Positions 10,092 to 25,912 of a stretch of DNA of 64,000 nucleotides are shown one piece after another. The position numbers and the translations under genes were made by a program. The notes beneath the pieces were generated by a model, which saw only the letters and a list, made by a program, of their open reading frames with translations, searched no databases and was not told the DNA's origin. How positions within the stretch are numbered: the first letter of the stretch is position 1; every line of letters starts with the position of its first letter. This DNA is from Haliclona indistincta (Eukaryota > Porifera > Demospongiae > Haplosclerida > Chalinidae), in the NCBI GenBank assembly GCA_964017065.1, contig OZ024789.1, positions 4,962,018 through 5,026,017 of the forward strand, in the 5' to 3' direction.

Positions 10092-12872
10092 CTTCAGGTC
10101 TATATTCTGGGACCTCTTCTCCTATTTTCTTGACGTGTTTTACTCGACCATCTTTGTCTCGATAAGGCATTGAAATCTTTGAGAAAAGTGGACTAGTACA
10201 GTTACCATGACAACCACAGCTATTGTTTCATACAACAATCAGTATAGCATGCAGCATCCTGCTCAATACAGAATTGTGGGTACACAATGACCACGCCTCT
10301 TAATAAACTGACCACACCCACCTTTATCTCCTCATCTCCTGGCAGCTTTATCTTGTTCTTCTTTTTCTTCTTCTTGTCATCCATTAGTTCAGGAGGTGCT
10401 GGTATGGCTCCTAACCCTAGTCCATTAGGACGACATATGAACTCAATGGGATCATTCAACCTACATCACAAGACCATAGACTAGTACCGTGGGCAACATA
10501 AAATAATATCAAATACTAAATTTTAGAATTTTTAGTGAACTAAACTTTTATGCAAAAGAATCAGTTTCGCTGTATAATAATAAAGTGGGAAATTTTAATG
10601 TGCTAAATTTCGTGTTTGAATGCTAAATTTCTGTGCCCGGCGCTTGTTTACATAAAAAATAAATTTTCAACATTCACCAAATACATGCACTTGTATGAGA
10701 CCTTGGACAATGGAAATATTAATGAATGTTATCGTCAATATGCAAGTATGTAAACCGACCAAAATTCGTGTTTGGTCAAATTTCAGTGCCTGACGATTGA
10801 AAGATATTGACTGAATACGGTACATCATGTGCCGACCTAATTTGAAATTTAATGTGATGATCAGTAGAGCTAGTGTCAAGATGTAAAATCAATTTTCTAG
10901 TGTCAAGTGTGTTTACTGACTGACCCCTTGTTAGTGAGTCCAATAGCTTCTCCTGGTCTCCATCCCATACCCTTCAACATAGCCTTACCAAACTCAGCTA
11001 TAGGAAGAGAATTATAGTCATCAGCTGTAGCCTGTAAAAACAAGAAATGTAAACACTAAATGCATTTTAATAGAAAATACAGAAAATGGTCGAATGGTTG
11101 CTTTTTAAGTCAGTCATATGAAGGTGTGGTCATTGTGATCTGGTCCTGTTTCATAAGTCTGGTGTGACCATAACATGATATTGTTATTTTTTATTATCTA
11201 GATACTGATTTTAGTACACCATTCAGCTAGTAAGTGCTGAATTGTTTGAGGTTGATAGGGCTATCCGCTTTGTTTTCTGTGACTGCTGATGACACACAGT
11301 GCCACACAACTGTGTTCTGATATCGTATAAACAGTATTTTCGAAGGGTCAAAAAATTGGCGAATGACCCAGATTTTGCGTTTTGGTGGCGCTCAATGCTC
11401 ACTTCACACGTTACTGTGATCAGGAGCGTATAAGGGGAAGGAGAGTTCAACTGTGGATAACGAAATCTAAGGTCTGCCGCTTGCGCTGCCCGCATAAGAC
11501 GGTGATCATGGCTCTGGCTCATGTTTTAGCTGGAGACAGGCAGGACGAAATCTTGATGAGTGTATAGGTAGGAAATAGCGTGCCACAATGCGCAAAGAAA
11601 GGCCCAAGCTCCAAGTAGCAACAACACATGGCGGCGGATTTTAGACTTCGATATTACTACGACATTTGAACACTCCTTCCCCTTATACACTCCTGCTGTG
11701 ATAGAAAAATCATTTTAGTGAAAGCTTGTCGATTCGTCAATATTTCCATCTCTCCAAAATTACCCGCTATAATGGGGAATAATGGTATACACTTCTGGTT
11801 ATAATCGAGGGCTTTTTGAGTTTTTTCAGATAGTTTGATGCAACCCAAACTTAAAGTTTACTTTATCAGTACTACATCTGTGCTTATGTCAGGTGTATAC
11901 ATACCTCATCAGGTCTTAGCTCTAGATCAGCTATTCTGTCCCTCTGCTCCTCTACTGGTGGCTTGTTCTGCATCAGTAGTGGTACCACTGGGCCATCACC
12001 ATCACCATCAAGATCAGCATGAGCTTGAGCCTCCTCAACATCTGAGAACAAGTAAGCATACTTATCCCTTTCTTTCTTCACTTGCTCACTCGCTCACTCA
12101 CTCACTCACTCACTCACTCACTCACTCACTCACTCACTCACTCACACACACACACTTAAACTTGCAAATAATCGTGAAATGACAATGCATTCTAGATCAG
12201 ACAGTAGTGTACAGCTGTGGGGTCTAGCTATAGAGCAGCACTGAGATATGTTATCATGGATCCTTTGGTCACTACCAATGTATCTAACACTAACGCAAGC
12301 TCACAAACCATTTCAATGCACAAACATACTATTTGCAATTTCAAAGCTAGTTAGTCAAATCATGCAATGGTCAAGCACCAAGAGACTGCTCTGTGAGAAA
12401 AAGCTCACCATACACTTTGCCTCACTCGTAATTACTGTGTGACACTATAGTCCTCCTCACCTCTCAAGATGGCTGCCGCTGCCTCTCTCTCTAGTTCACT
12501 ATCCTCAGTTGTCCCCTGGTTCTTCTCCACCCCACCACCACCCTCCTCTGTCCTCTTCCTCCAGACATTCCTTTTGATAAGTGGTACTATGAATTCTTTA
12601 GGTGGTGGCCTAGGAACAGCACTACAATGATACAATAATGAACTGATTTGATACTGGATAGCACACGAGTAGAAGTCTGTCAGGTCGAGCACAGTGACAC
12701 TGTGACTAGGCTATAGACTCACAAACCTGTGTAGTTCATTAGCCTCCACCGCAACAAGAAAGTCTCTTTCTTCATTTTTCTCATGAGCTTGAGAGGACGA
12801 GCTGGCTATCGTCTTTTGCAGTTTAAAGGAGATTCCTGTGGAAGAGCTACTCGTGTGGTGGTTCTCCTCCAT
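10092..12872 (-). CDS. GPKOW: GPKOW-like splicing factor, copy 2 (exons 1-6, KOW exon missing)
   Basis: Minus-strand exons 12872-12727, 12621-12461, 12041-11905, 11031-10925, 10460-10322 and 10176-10092, all with GT-AG borders and compatible phases. Exon 4 encodes the G-patch (FGKAMLKGMGWRPGEAIGL). Exon 5 encodes RPNGLGLGAIPAPPE, as in GPKOW after the G-patch, then a lysine run. Exon 6 encodes YRDKDGRVKHVKKIGEEVP. The next exon present in copy 3 (43812-43763, KOW-type) is absent; exon 6 is followed by the GA tract and then spacer DNA. The gene is therefore probably 3'-truncated and may give a shortened G-patch protein or be dead. The reading frame of exons 1-6 is intact. Confidence 0.78.
11421..11695. 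mobile_element. hAT-like MITE, copy in GPKOW2 intron 3
   Basis: Orthologous to 145-437, with CAGGAGCG and CACTCCTG ends and the flanking ctgtgat repeat kept. The inner part is partly rearranged compared with copy A. Confidence 0.65.
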
Positions 12873-13003
12873 TTTGATTTAAACAGTTAGCCACGCCTGC
12901 TTTGATTTTCGTCATCTCGCATTCCTGTAACTTCTTGAAACATGCATGAGTACCCATCATCTATTTCCTGTAATTTCTGTAAGCCCTTGAAACGTTCTCT
13001 ATC
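12873..13003. promoter_or_regulatory. Divergent GPKOW2/NLR2 promoter region
   Basis: The same 131-bp interval as 1616-1746, nearly identical in sequence, between the two divergent start codons. No TATA box; the CCACGCC motif is retained. Confidence 0.55.
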
Positions 13004-16000
13004 ATGAGTACTAGTAGCAATAAAGTAGCGGCTACCGAATCAGCTGCCTGCGCTATCAAGCAAAGTGAGTAACATCTAGACTAGGCTTCAACTCGCCTGC
13101 ATGATCACTGAATTTTATAGGTGCCCTTCCCACACTGTTAAAGCTCAAGACAATGAAAGGAGCTGATGGTAAACCTCTGAAGATAGTTCAAAAGATTGCT
13201 GCTCATGACTACACAACATTCGGTATGTGTCTCCTACAAGATGAGAATGGAGAAGAGGTTGCTCTCATTGAGAAGGACCATATCAACAGAGGTGCTGAGA
13301 GTGTCACACAAGCCATCCTCCAGAAATGGCTGACGAGTGATGCACCTACTCGTACATATCAACACTTGATAGAGTGTCTCAGACAGTCTGAACTGGGTGC
13401 ACTTGCTGAGCTCATTGGAAACAAATGTACAATTGTTGGACAAGGTATGTTTGCTATTATATTCAAGCTTGTGCAGTATTGAATGTTGTGTTACTTTACG
13501 ATACAGATTTTCCAACTGCCCCACAAGCAACAGAGCCAGTGACTATTACACGAGATCGCTCTTCTGTACATCTGCCAGTGTTAACTGTCTCTCACGCATC
13601 TACAGCACAAAATTCTGTCTACTTACTACCCTCGAATTCTTTAACAGCATCTCAAAGAACTGAACAAGCAATTCAAGATTCTATTCCTTTCAACTCTTAT
13701 GCATCTTATCTCAGAGGATTATACACGTCTATGTCTCAGAGCCACACCTCCCAACATTGGTCCCACCTCCCACGATGTGAATTTGTTCAGTTAGCAATGA
13801 TTGGCAATGAAAGGGAAATACGACGTGGAGACAGAGAGGAAGAAATGGTCAGACTAGCACAGCAAGGAAGAATAGAAACTATCATGGGTTACAAAGAACC
13901 AATCGTTCTAAACAACCTCTTCGCAAATAGATTCAATGCAGCCACTAGTTGAGGTACCACCTCCTGATCCACCAAGAGTAATACTTATTGAAGGAGTCCC
14001 AGGAGGAGGAAAGAGCACACTTGCTCTCCATATATGCCACAAATGGGCTCGAGGTAATGTTCTTCACTCTTTAGACATATTCAATCTTGTAGTTCTTGTT
14101 TACTTGCGTGATCAAGCCATTCAGAATGCTACTACCTTGGCTGATATTCTACCAGCTCGTAATCTAGAAATGTCTAAAGTTGTTGCTTCTCAGATACAAG
14201 ATTGTGATGGACAGAATATTCTTTTTATCTTCGATGGTTGGGATGAATTTTCATCTCATCTACAAACTGATTCTCTTGTATCAACAATAATTCGACAACC
14301 ATGGAAGCTCTCCCTTCATCAAAGTACTGTTCTTGTTACTTCTCGACTAGTATCCTCAGGAAACCTGCTTCAAATAGCTGATCGACAAGTGGAGATCCTG
14401 GGATTCACTCAACACCAGATTCGTGAGTACATTGAGAAAGCTTTGAATGGCAACAGTACTCGCATTCAGAAGCTTGTCCAGCATCTTGAAGAGCACCCAG
14501 TTATAGAAGGTTACTGCTATGTACCTCTACATGTAGCAATACTGGTGCACATATTCCTGACAATGAAGGGAGCTCTACCTACCACCCTCCATGATCTCTT
14601 CTGTAAACTTGTACTCTGCTGCATAGCACGAGAACTAGAAACACATGAATCTGAAAGTTTTCTATCTTGTTCAAATTCTTTTGATGACTTTCCTGATGAA
14701 CTCAAATTTAAACTGATTAATCTTAGTTTACTTGCGTATGAGGGAGTGATGCAGGACAAAGTAGTGTTTTACGAAAGGGATTTAAAACTAGTCCACCTTC
14801 CAGCTGATCTACCAACTTTGGGGCTCCTTCAAGTTGTTGAGGGACTTACACTTCTCAGCAAATCTCTTTCTTACAATTTTCTTCATCTCTCAGTTCAAGA
14901 GCTCCTTGCTGCTTATCATATATCACACATGGATTCTAGTGAACAATTAGAAGTATTCAAACGCATGTTTGGTGGTTCTCGGTTTCAAGCTGTACTACAT
15001 TATTATAGTGGCTTCACTAAACTAACCAGTCCATCAATACGAGACTTCATCTCTTCTTATTCAAAACAAAAATCGAGTATTAATGGTCTTCTTCCTTTAT
15101 TGCACTGCTTTTATGAAGCACAAGATCTATTATTGAACAATTTAGTAAATTTTCGAAGAATTAGTTTAAATTCTCTCTTAAACCCAGTGGACTATTTGGC
15201 TATTGGTTATTATATAACCTCACTACTGTCTGTACCTTCATCTGATACATCAAATGTACAACTCAAGATAGCTGGAGCTGGAGAGATTGATGATCACAGA
15301 TTAAGGTTGTTATTGCTTGAACTCTCAAAGTATAAAACAATCTCAGCTTGTGCTGCCAGATTAGAAATAGAAATTGTCTTTTCTACAAATATCATCGAAA
15401 AAACTAGGTTGATAGCATCATTCTTAGAACAGTCATCAGCTGTATCAAAGTTAATGATACAGCACATGGATAGCAAGACAGCTACTGAAGTTTTTCCATC
15501 TTTGGCAAAAGCATTGCAATCTAACAGTTATGTTACCACGCTGACAGTTATGTATCAAGGACCAGCATACGTACACACATCAAGTGAAAAAGAATTCCAA
15601 GTTGTCAAAAATATGTTTGAAATTAACAATTCTTTAGAACAATTCAGTCTGTCAGGAACAGGAAGCTTTGCTTGTTGCATTTTTCAAGGATTACAGCACA
15701 ACAATAAATTATCTCACTTGAATCTTAGAGGAACAAGACTTGTAGCTATAGCGGAGAAGACTGGTCAGGCACTCACTACAATGCTTCAAGTCAACAAGAC
15801 ACTCACACACCTTGATCTATCAAAAAATTGGAAATTTGAAAAGGCAAGCTGTGTCTTTCAAGGTCTTCAGAACAATACCACATTAGTGTACTTAAATCTT
15901 AGCAACATACAACTTGAAGTTAAAAAGGACACTCCTCTAGCTAAGACACTTACTGTCATGCTACAAGAAAACAAGCATCTCAAACACTTTGATCTATCAT

Positions 16001-16257
16001 ATAATCCACTCTACGATGAAGGAGTTTACTGTCTCTGTGAAGGTCTTCAGCACAATACCACACTAGTCTATTTGAATCTTAGTGACACAGGAATAACTGA
16101 TAAAGGAGCAGAGTGGATTGCTCGAGCATACAATTCAAATCGTTCTTTGCAACTAAATCTTGATGTTTCTCATAATCTTATCAGAAAAGACAAGACCTTA
16201 GAAGATTCATGGAGGAATCATAACTTAAAAGTGATTAATGATTATTTTAATTATTAA
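13004..16257 (+). pseudogene. NLR2: Death-NACHT-LRR with 1-bp frameshift
   Basis: Exons 13004-13064, 13121-13444 and 13507-16257 correspond exactly to NLR1. One extra A in a short A run (13925-13927, gcaaatag versus gcaatag in NLR1) shifts the frame just before NACHT and gives a stop at 13950-13952. The remaining frame from 13936 codes for an uninterrupted NACHT (GVPGGGKST, ILFIFDGWDEF) and LRR region of about 770 residues. Read literally, the product is a Death-only protein of about 280 residues, and the NACHT-LRR part would need internal initiation. A sequencing or assembly error in the homopolymer cannot be excluded, since everything else is intact and almost identical to NLR1. Confidence 0.8.
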
Positions 16258-16308
16258 GAATTAATTAATTATCATCCGTCTCCCTGCCTTCACCTCTCTG
16301 AAATTATT

Positions 16309-17070
16309 TGCCTCTTGGCTCTTGCGCCAACCTGGACTTCTCTTCAAGCCATTGATGGCCCTTGCCAGACTCGCTCCCTCTCTCGCTCAATTGATAAAGC
16401 CTCTCACTTGCTTCTCCTCTCTTCTTCCCCAGACACTCGCTTCTCTGTCTTAGTTATCTCTACTGCCCTTCCTCATGCGGGTGACTGGTTGAACTCTATT
16501 CCATCACTTTTTCTGGGCCTTCACCTGCATGACAGTGAATGTCATGTTTGCCTTTGCTAGGTGTGGTGGTAACAGAGACTGGATCCATAGGCATGGTGCT
16601 GTTCGGGATGTCCTGTTTGCTGCAGCACAGACTGCTAGCTGCTCTGGCTCCGCATAACCTTCTCTTAATCCCAACTCTTTCAGCCATCCGGCCAACATTT
16701 TTCTTCCTGCTTGGGAGAGAGGGAGACCAGCTGCTATCGTTGTCACCATCATCTCCCTAATGCAGCTCCAAATTTTGGCTTGGGCAGCCACTGGCCCTGG
16801 TTATGCTTTTCGGGTCAGGGAGAACCATAAACTAGCTGCTCGTCTGGTAGAGTGCCGAAGTCAAGGTATTGCCCTATGGTGGCTGAGTCTTTGGGTGGCT
16901 GGAGCGACGATGCTTTTCTATTATTCAAAGAGTTGGTCACATGCTGGGTCAGAGACTTGGTGTCTTGCCGCACATTACTATTCGACAACTTTTTCAAAAA
17001 CTTTCAGTTACTCTCTGACGGAGAAACACTACTTTTCTGCTGAGGAGACGTCATCCAGGTCACCTTGCTC
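16309..17070 (+). pseudogene. Degenerate retroelement ORF fragment (copy B)
   Basis: Duplicate of 5050-5810 with the same blocks (HAGDWLNSIP, WIHRHDAV, MVAESLGGWSDDA) and the same frame changes. It carries no independent evidence of function. Confidence 0.55.
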
Positions 17071-17670
17071 TTGACTTTCATTACTAACTCTTTTATTAAT
17101 TTTTCTCTGTGTTTTCATTGTTGTTTTTTTGTGTTTTGTCTTTATTCCTGTATTGTTTGTTCTTTTTCTTGTTTTGTTTCTTATAGTAGCAGATCAGTTT
17201 TTCACTGCAGTGTCAGTTGACATTCTCATTAGCACATTCTTAGAGTAATATTAATTTTGACGGAGTGTTACACATAGCTGCTCATTATTAGTTAGTGATA
17301 TAATTCTGTGGTTGATATGACTACAGTAAGCCGGTCTAGACAATTTCACTATCTATACTTAGCTGAAATCTCAAAAGATAGTGAAAATTTAACATCGTCT
17401 CGAGCTCTCTGTAACACTGAAGTGATCCTGGTGATGACTCCTTTTGCTTAGGAAAATAAGGCCAGCTAGCGCTGCAGTGTAGTAGTGTAAAAAAATTTTT
17501 GTGAGCGTATGAATTTTAGTAGCAGGAAAAAGAACCTCGATGTAAAGTGTATAACATTTTTATCTCAATGCACTTTGCAAGCGTTGTGCAGTATGTGAAC
17601 AATAACTTATAATAACAATTCTTATACAAGACACAATAATCAATATAGTGCATCGGTCAGTGTTTAGTCA

Positions 17671-18348
17671 TCATATCTCTTTCTCTATCTCTCTCAACTT
17701 GTCTACCATTGAGCACCATATCAGTGTGTTCTCCTCCATAACTACCTTGTTCTTCAGACTAGCTAGCTCCTTCTGTAGCAGACCCAGTGTTAGCTGCTGT
17801 GATGTTCCATGAACAGCTCTCTCAATCCTTTCTCTTTGTAATTCAATGGTGTCTAGTACTCGATGCACTATTGCTAGGACTGGATCTTCACTTTCGAACT
17901 CTTGTGGTTTTGTTGCTGTAGTTTTTGATCTTGATTCAAATAGTTCAGGATTGTTTGAAAAGCCGGTGTTGACCTCTAGTGCACCAGATCTAGAATGATT
18001 GTCTGTTTGTGTTGATACTGAAGTGAGTGTGTTATTGTGGTTGTCTGTTTGAGTTGCTTTGGTGTTGAAATCTTGCATTGAGTGAAGTGTTGTATTTGTG
18101 GTAGGAAGAGCTGGTAAAGATGGTACAGGAGAAACAAGATTGGTAGAATAGTTCTCAGTAGCAGTGGTTGGTGGAGGAGAGTATTGTGTTGCTGTATCAC
18201 TGTATGATGGTTTGATGATCACTTTGAGTGAAGAAGGAATGAGAGACAGTGTTGGTGAAGAAGAATTGCTAGTTTTGTTTTCGAAAATGTGATCAGTGGA
18301 ATTCTGGCACTTGTTTAGGACAGCAACTGTAGTTTTGTGAAAGACATA
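17671..18348 (-). pseudogene. TQT-motif protein, copy B, 5' end lost
   Basis: Same open frame as 6427-7113, including both TQT motifs and the C-terminal coiled coil. Near 18335 about 11 bases present in copy A (cttaaaatgtactgag region) are missing. From the equivalent ATG the frame now hits a stop after ten codons, and the conserved frame has no ATG upstream. Copy A is therefore the better candidate for a working gene, or the true start lies in an unseen exon. Confidence 0.6.
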
Positions 18349-18452
18349 TTGAAGAACGCAACTGTATCAATTTGTATTATGTAATCGGTTATTTTAAGTA
18401 ATAATTAACAGAAATAGCCACAGCTAATGAATATCATCAATCTAAAGTGGTC

Positions 18453-19722
18453 TAATTATGCAGCATAATATCGTGCATTGCAGAAATGTAACTCTGTTAA
18501 AAGCAGACACATAAAGTAAGAACAGGAGCGCATAAAAGGAAGGAGCGTTCAACTACAATGCACGCAATGTTAATATCCAAACGCAAACTCCGCCGTGTGC
18601 ATGGTGCGTGCGGCACACCGTCGTGAGGCTTACTGTCTTCCATGATTTTCAAGCTGTTTGCTGCGAGCTATGGGCCTTCTTGTAGGCAGAAAAGGTAAGG
18701 CAGACAGATTTGCTGGCGATCTGAACACCATACACATCAAAAGCTACAAACTGGTGAACGGCTGCTTGCCAAAAACTTCCTAATATGGAAGTTTTTTGGA
18801 TGCGCACAGCGCCGCACTTTACGTTTGGATAAATCGTGGCAAAACACTCCTAAACGCTCCAGGTAAAACTATAGATCCAAATAATAATTATTAAATAATT
18901 GATAAAAGGAATGAATGGTATTGTGAACAGGGTCATAAGTCAAACACGACCATTCATTAGTTAGGCCGCTGTTCTTTGCATGGCAAAAGATCTAATGGTG
19001 CCAAGCTGAGTCATATATGCGTAAAATTGTGGTTGAAATCTTATAATTCGTCCACTTATTCGCAACCATCAAATAAGCATGTTAAAATGCATAGGAATAG
19101 GCTTGTTCCTTCGACTATTAGCAGAATTAACTGCTAATGGAAGCAATATGTATAAAAAGTGTATTTGACTAGTACCTGTCTTTTGTTACTAGTCCATATT
19201 CCTTTGTTGTTGAGCCTGTATAAACGATGATCATCAGTTTACATATGAAATATCAAATCACAAAGATCATTATTGAAATTTTGTTTCCTCATTGAGCGCT
19301 ATAGCAACACAGATCACTCAAACAGACCAGACAGCCCTCGACTAGGAGGATCAGAGCTATCACCTCCTCCTCTCTCCACCACACTAAACAGAGGAGTACC
19401 TCCTAGCTACCCATACACAGGCGGACATATTGATCAATCACTCAAAGTGCATGTATACATGTGAAATCATCGACCAATCCTTTGATTCATGATGCACATA
19501 TTCTTTGTTAAGCACATAATTTTGAGCTGCTAAGGAGTTAAAATATTATACTTGCACAAGTACAGATACACTGAGAAGGCTATTCAAATTTATAAGCAGT
19601 TTTTACCGTGAAAAAAATGCATAACATGCCTAATAAAGATGCTTGTACACGTATTAGCTAAGGAAAATACAAATTCAAAGTATTATGGGATTCCAGATTT
19701 TCAAAAGGTAAGATGGTACTGT
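18453..19722. repeat. Spacer block, copy B, ends at the break to LRR sequence
   Basis: Matches 8604-9850 closely, then leaves that sequence at gatggtactgtg (about 19722) and enters unrelated DNA leading to LRR fragments. This is a duplication breakpoint. No gene is seen. Confidence 0.85.
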
Positions 19723-19825
19723 GCAGTCAAACCGCCAGGGTAGAAAATTGCCCTAGTTTATTTTTTCCGGAAGTGGGCGGTACCTTTGTTCAGAAGTAGA
19801 AAAGCGAGGATGCCAGTCGTGTAGA

Positions 19826-20381
19826 AACAATGCTTCAAGTCAACAAAACACTTAAACTTCTCGATCTGTCAGGCAATGCATCTTTTTCAAACTCAGGAGC
19901 ATACAGCATTTTTCAAGGTCTTCAGCAAAATGCTACACTAGTTAACTTAAATTTAAGCGATACAGGGCTTATAACTACAGAGAAACTCACTATGATGCTT
20001 GGAAAAAATAAGAAAATTGAACTCCTTGATTTGTCAAATAATACAGCTTTCTCAGATTTTGGAGTTAAACAAGTCTCTCAAGGTCTTCAGCACAATACCA
20101 CACTAGTCTACTTGAATCTTAGCAACACAGGAATAACTGATAAAGGAGCAGATTACATCGCTCGGGCTCTTGATTCCAATCAATTTCTACGAACACTATA
20201 CATTCCTCGTAATAGTATTACAGGACATGGGCTATGTTCTATAGCATCAACACTGCAAACTAACACTACTTTGAGAAAAATCAATATTGATGGAAATCCT
20301 ATCACAGCAAGTGAAGTCGAAATTGTTCAAAAGAACAATCAAAAGGTTGATATTGAATTTCATAACTTATTAATTAGTTAA
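19826..20381 (+). pseudogene. Orphan LRR cassette (NLR4-type C-terminus)
   Basis: About 184 residues of ribonuclease-inhibitor-type LRRs (LKLLDLSGN, LVNLNLSDTG, LVYLNLSNTGITDKGAD) ending at a stop that matches the end of NLR4. There is no Death or NACHT coding sequence upstream; a unique stretch of about 100 bp joins it to the spacer. It is almost the same as 55980-56119 plus 61320-61751 and so represents NLR4's LRR end without the retrotransposon. It could only be expressed if spliced to remote exons. Confidence 0.75.
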
Positions 20382-20720
20382 AACTATTTTTTGAGATGTA
20401 CAATGATAGCAGCAATGATTATAATGTGTAATAGTATGTAATTTGTGTTAAAACCAGTGATCAACATTAGTACTGCATGTGCAAAAATACTGCAAAGCCA
20501 GCCAATAGCAATCATTCATCAGAACACACGTGCATGAATATTTCAGACAATACTGCATTCACCTTCCAAGATTTCTCAAGAATTTGTAGTGTTTTTTAAG
20601 GTCTTCAATATACAACTCACCAGCAGCCTTCTAAAATTTAAGTGGTAGCCACCACATGGTCCATGCATTGCAGAAGCAATTCTTCACCACAATTCTTTAT
20701 AGCTAGTCGTCAGCTGGCTT

Positions 20721-22249
20721 TTGGTGAAAATTATGTTTCGAATAAACAAATCACTCACAGATTTTTGCCTTGAAGGTTGTCTATTTGATCCAGAGGCTTG
20801 CCTTCTTTTTGAAGGGCTTCAGTCTAATGCTACACTAACTCATTTGAATCTAAGAAACAGTTTAATTTGGCCTACAAAGGCTACTGGTCGAGAGCTATGT
20901 ACAATGCTTACAGCCAACAAGACACATACACATCTTGATTTGTCAGGGAACTACGACCCACGGGATAAATCATTCTCTCTATCTTACTATGTCTTTCAAG
21001 GCCTATTACACAATAAATCATTAGTCCACCTGGATCTCAGCTGTACAGGACTTGTAGATACAATAGATTCTATGAAAGCTCTAAGTAAAATGCTTCAAGT
21101 CAACAATTCACTTAAACACCTCAATCTTTCATACAATAATTATTTAGATTGTGGTCTTATCTTTCAAAGTCTTCGACACAATACCACACTAGTTCACTTA
21201 AATCTAAGTGAAACAAAGCTGAAGCTAACAGAACCTACTTTAGAAGCATTGAGTGAAATGGTTCAAGTCAACAATTCGCTTGCACATAATTTATATTGAC
21301 GTTTCAAAAAATAATTTATCAGGCTCCGAAGTTTCGCATGTTTTTCGAAGTCTCCGTCACAATACCACACTTGTTCACCTAAATCTCAGCAATGACTTTG
21401 GATTTACTGATGCTCCTAAGGCACTGCTTCAGAGGAATTGCATCAACACAACACTTACATACCTTGATCTTTCTGCGATACAAGGAATGGATATTAAAAC
21501 AATTTTTCAAGATCTACACCACAATACCACACTACTTCACTTATATTTAAGAAACACAGGACTTGTAGCTACAGAAGAGATTGCTCAGGCACTCACTACA
21601 ATGCTTCAAGTCAACAAGACACTTACACACTTTGATATATCTTGCAATAAGAACTTTTCTGATTCAGGAGCACATTGTGTTTTTGCAGGTCTTCGACACA
21701 ATACAACACTAACTTACTTGAATCTTAGTAGTACAGGACTAGTAGAAGCACCCACTACAATGCTACATGACAACAACACAATAAGCGTCTTGATTATATC
21801 GTCTAATTGGTCATCTTCATATTCAAAAGTTCATCACATCTGTTTAAGTTTTCGGCACAGGACTTGTAGCTACAGAGGATGCTGCTCAGGCACTCACTAC
21901 AATGATTCAAATGAATAAGTCACTCACACATCTTGACTTATCTTATAAAGATGACTTATCTGACTCAGGAGCTTACTGTGTGTCTCACGCTACTTCGCTA
22001 GTGTACTTGAATCTTAGCAACACAGGAATAACTGATAAAGGAGCAGTGTACATTGCTCAAACTATCAATTCCAATCATTCACTAGAATCACTCTTGATTG
22101 CTAATAACAAAATCACGAATGATGGCTTAGCTTATATTGCCAAATCACTCGAAACAGGTCATTCATTGAATTATTTGTCTATTCATCCCAATCCTGGACG
22201 CTATGATCATCTTCTAAATCCATGGCGAGTATCGATAATAAACCTGTGA
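20721..22249 (+). pseudogene. Frameshifted LRR fragment array
   Basis: Three overlapping open frames (20721-21299, 21253-21918, 21902-22249) together read as one long LRR domain with repeated HNTTLVHLNLS and TMLQVNKTLTHLDLS-type units. At least two frame changes (about 21288 and about 21830) break it. The end GITDKGAVYIAQ matches NLR C-termini. Degenerate LRR traces continue to about 22370. No NACHT or Death exon is linked, so it is a decayed NLR 3' end. Confidence 0.75.
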
Positions 22250-22472
22250 TGGTTTTATAGGGCTCGTAGCTACAGAGAATACTGGTCAGGCACTACATTC
22301 TCAGATGCATGTAGGAGGAGCTCACTGTGTCTCTAAGGTCTTCAATCTACAAAATGAGTAGTAGCTACTAGTATTCACATGTGAAATGTTTTACGAAAAT
22401 TACCAAAATGTTTTTATTTATTGTTTGCTATAAAAACGAGGGAAGTTAATTAACAAACATAAGTTGGGTAGT

Positions 22473-25084
<2,612 letters not shown>

Positions 25085-25828
25085 CTATACACAGCTGAAC
25101 ATTGAGCCCATTGATACGTGCCCATGCACATTATAAACAAAAAGTATGAAGTTATGACAATATGACGTTATGACAATACACCATAATGATATTATACTTG
25201 TCCACATTTTACTGTAGGAAGTTATGACAACATTAGTTTATTTCAGAAAATGATAACATGTCTATGATCACCATTATGAGCACTTTAGATACCATTCTTG
25301 TGATCTGTAAACCAAACCCGGAAGATAGTAACCTGATACACATACTTTTCTAGAAATGATAACATTCTTGCTGTACATCAACAACCATTAATTTTGCAAT
25401 GATCATCATTGTCCTCTTATGATCATAATTTTGCTATGATCATTTTGCTATGATCATCATTGTCCTCTTTAGATGCATCTAGATGTTAAAAGTGCCATAC
25501 CATGCAGGTCTCACAAAACAAAAACATCCCAAATGAAATAAATTATTACTTGCTCACGAGGATGTTTCTCTTTGTTCAACTTACAGTACACCATTCAAAG
25601 GTGTAAATTCAATTTAGTATTGAATTTGCACAAAAATACAGTATTGACAGTATTGTCAGTTAATGTATACATTATACAACACACATAGACACGTACACAC
25701 ACAACCCTTTGATGCCGTAAACATCTCAACTGAAAACTGAAATTCACAATGTTATAAAAAGTGTGATTTTAGTTATCAACTTACAACTATCTCATAAGAG
25801 AACGTGACCAAAGCATCACTGAGCTCAC

Positions 25829-25836
25829 TATATAAG
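25829..25836 (+). promoter_or_regulatory. TATA box of NHL gene 1 (TATATAAG)
   Basis: TATATAAG 84 bp upstream of the ATG, in a block (ctcactatataagagagg) conserved in front of all four NHL copies. Spacing implies a 5' UTR of roughly 50 nt. Duplicates are at 29940 and 32895; copy 4 has the variant TATACAAG at 35537. Confidence 0.7.
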
Positions 25837-25912
25837 AGAGGGCACAATCTGTGTCTCACCAGTTCTCAGTCACTATCACCTTGAGTATATCTCACTGGAC
25901 AAGACGTCAAGT

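Larger units (their letters stand above)
11278..18456. repeat. Segmental duplication, copy B (partner 1-7222)
   Basis: The second copy of the GPKOW/NLR/TQT unit. Differences from copy A include a shortened inverted-repeat element (11421-11695), the NLR2 frameshift near 13926, a cluster of substitutions at 14771-14833 and a short deletion near 18335 in the TQT gene. Confidence 0.95.
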
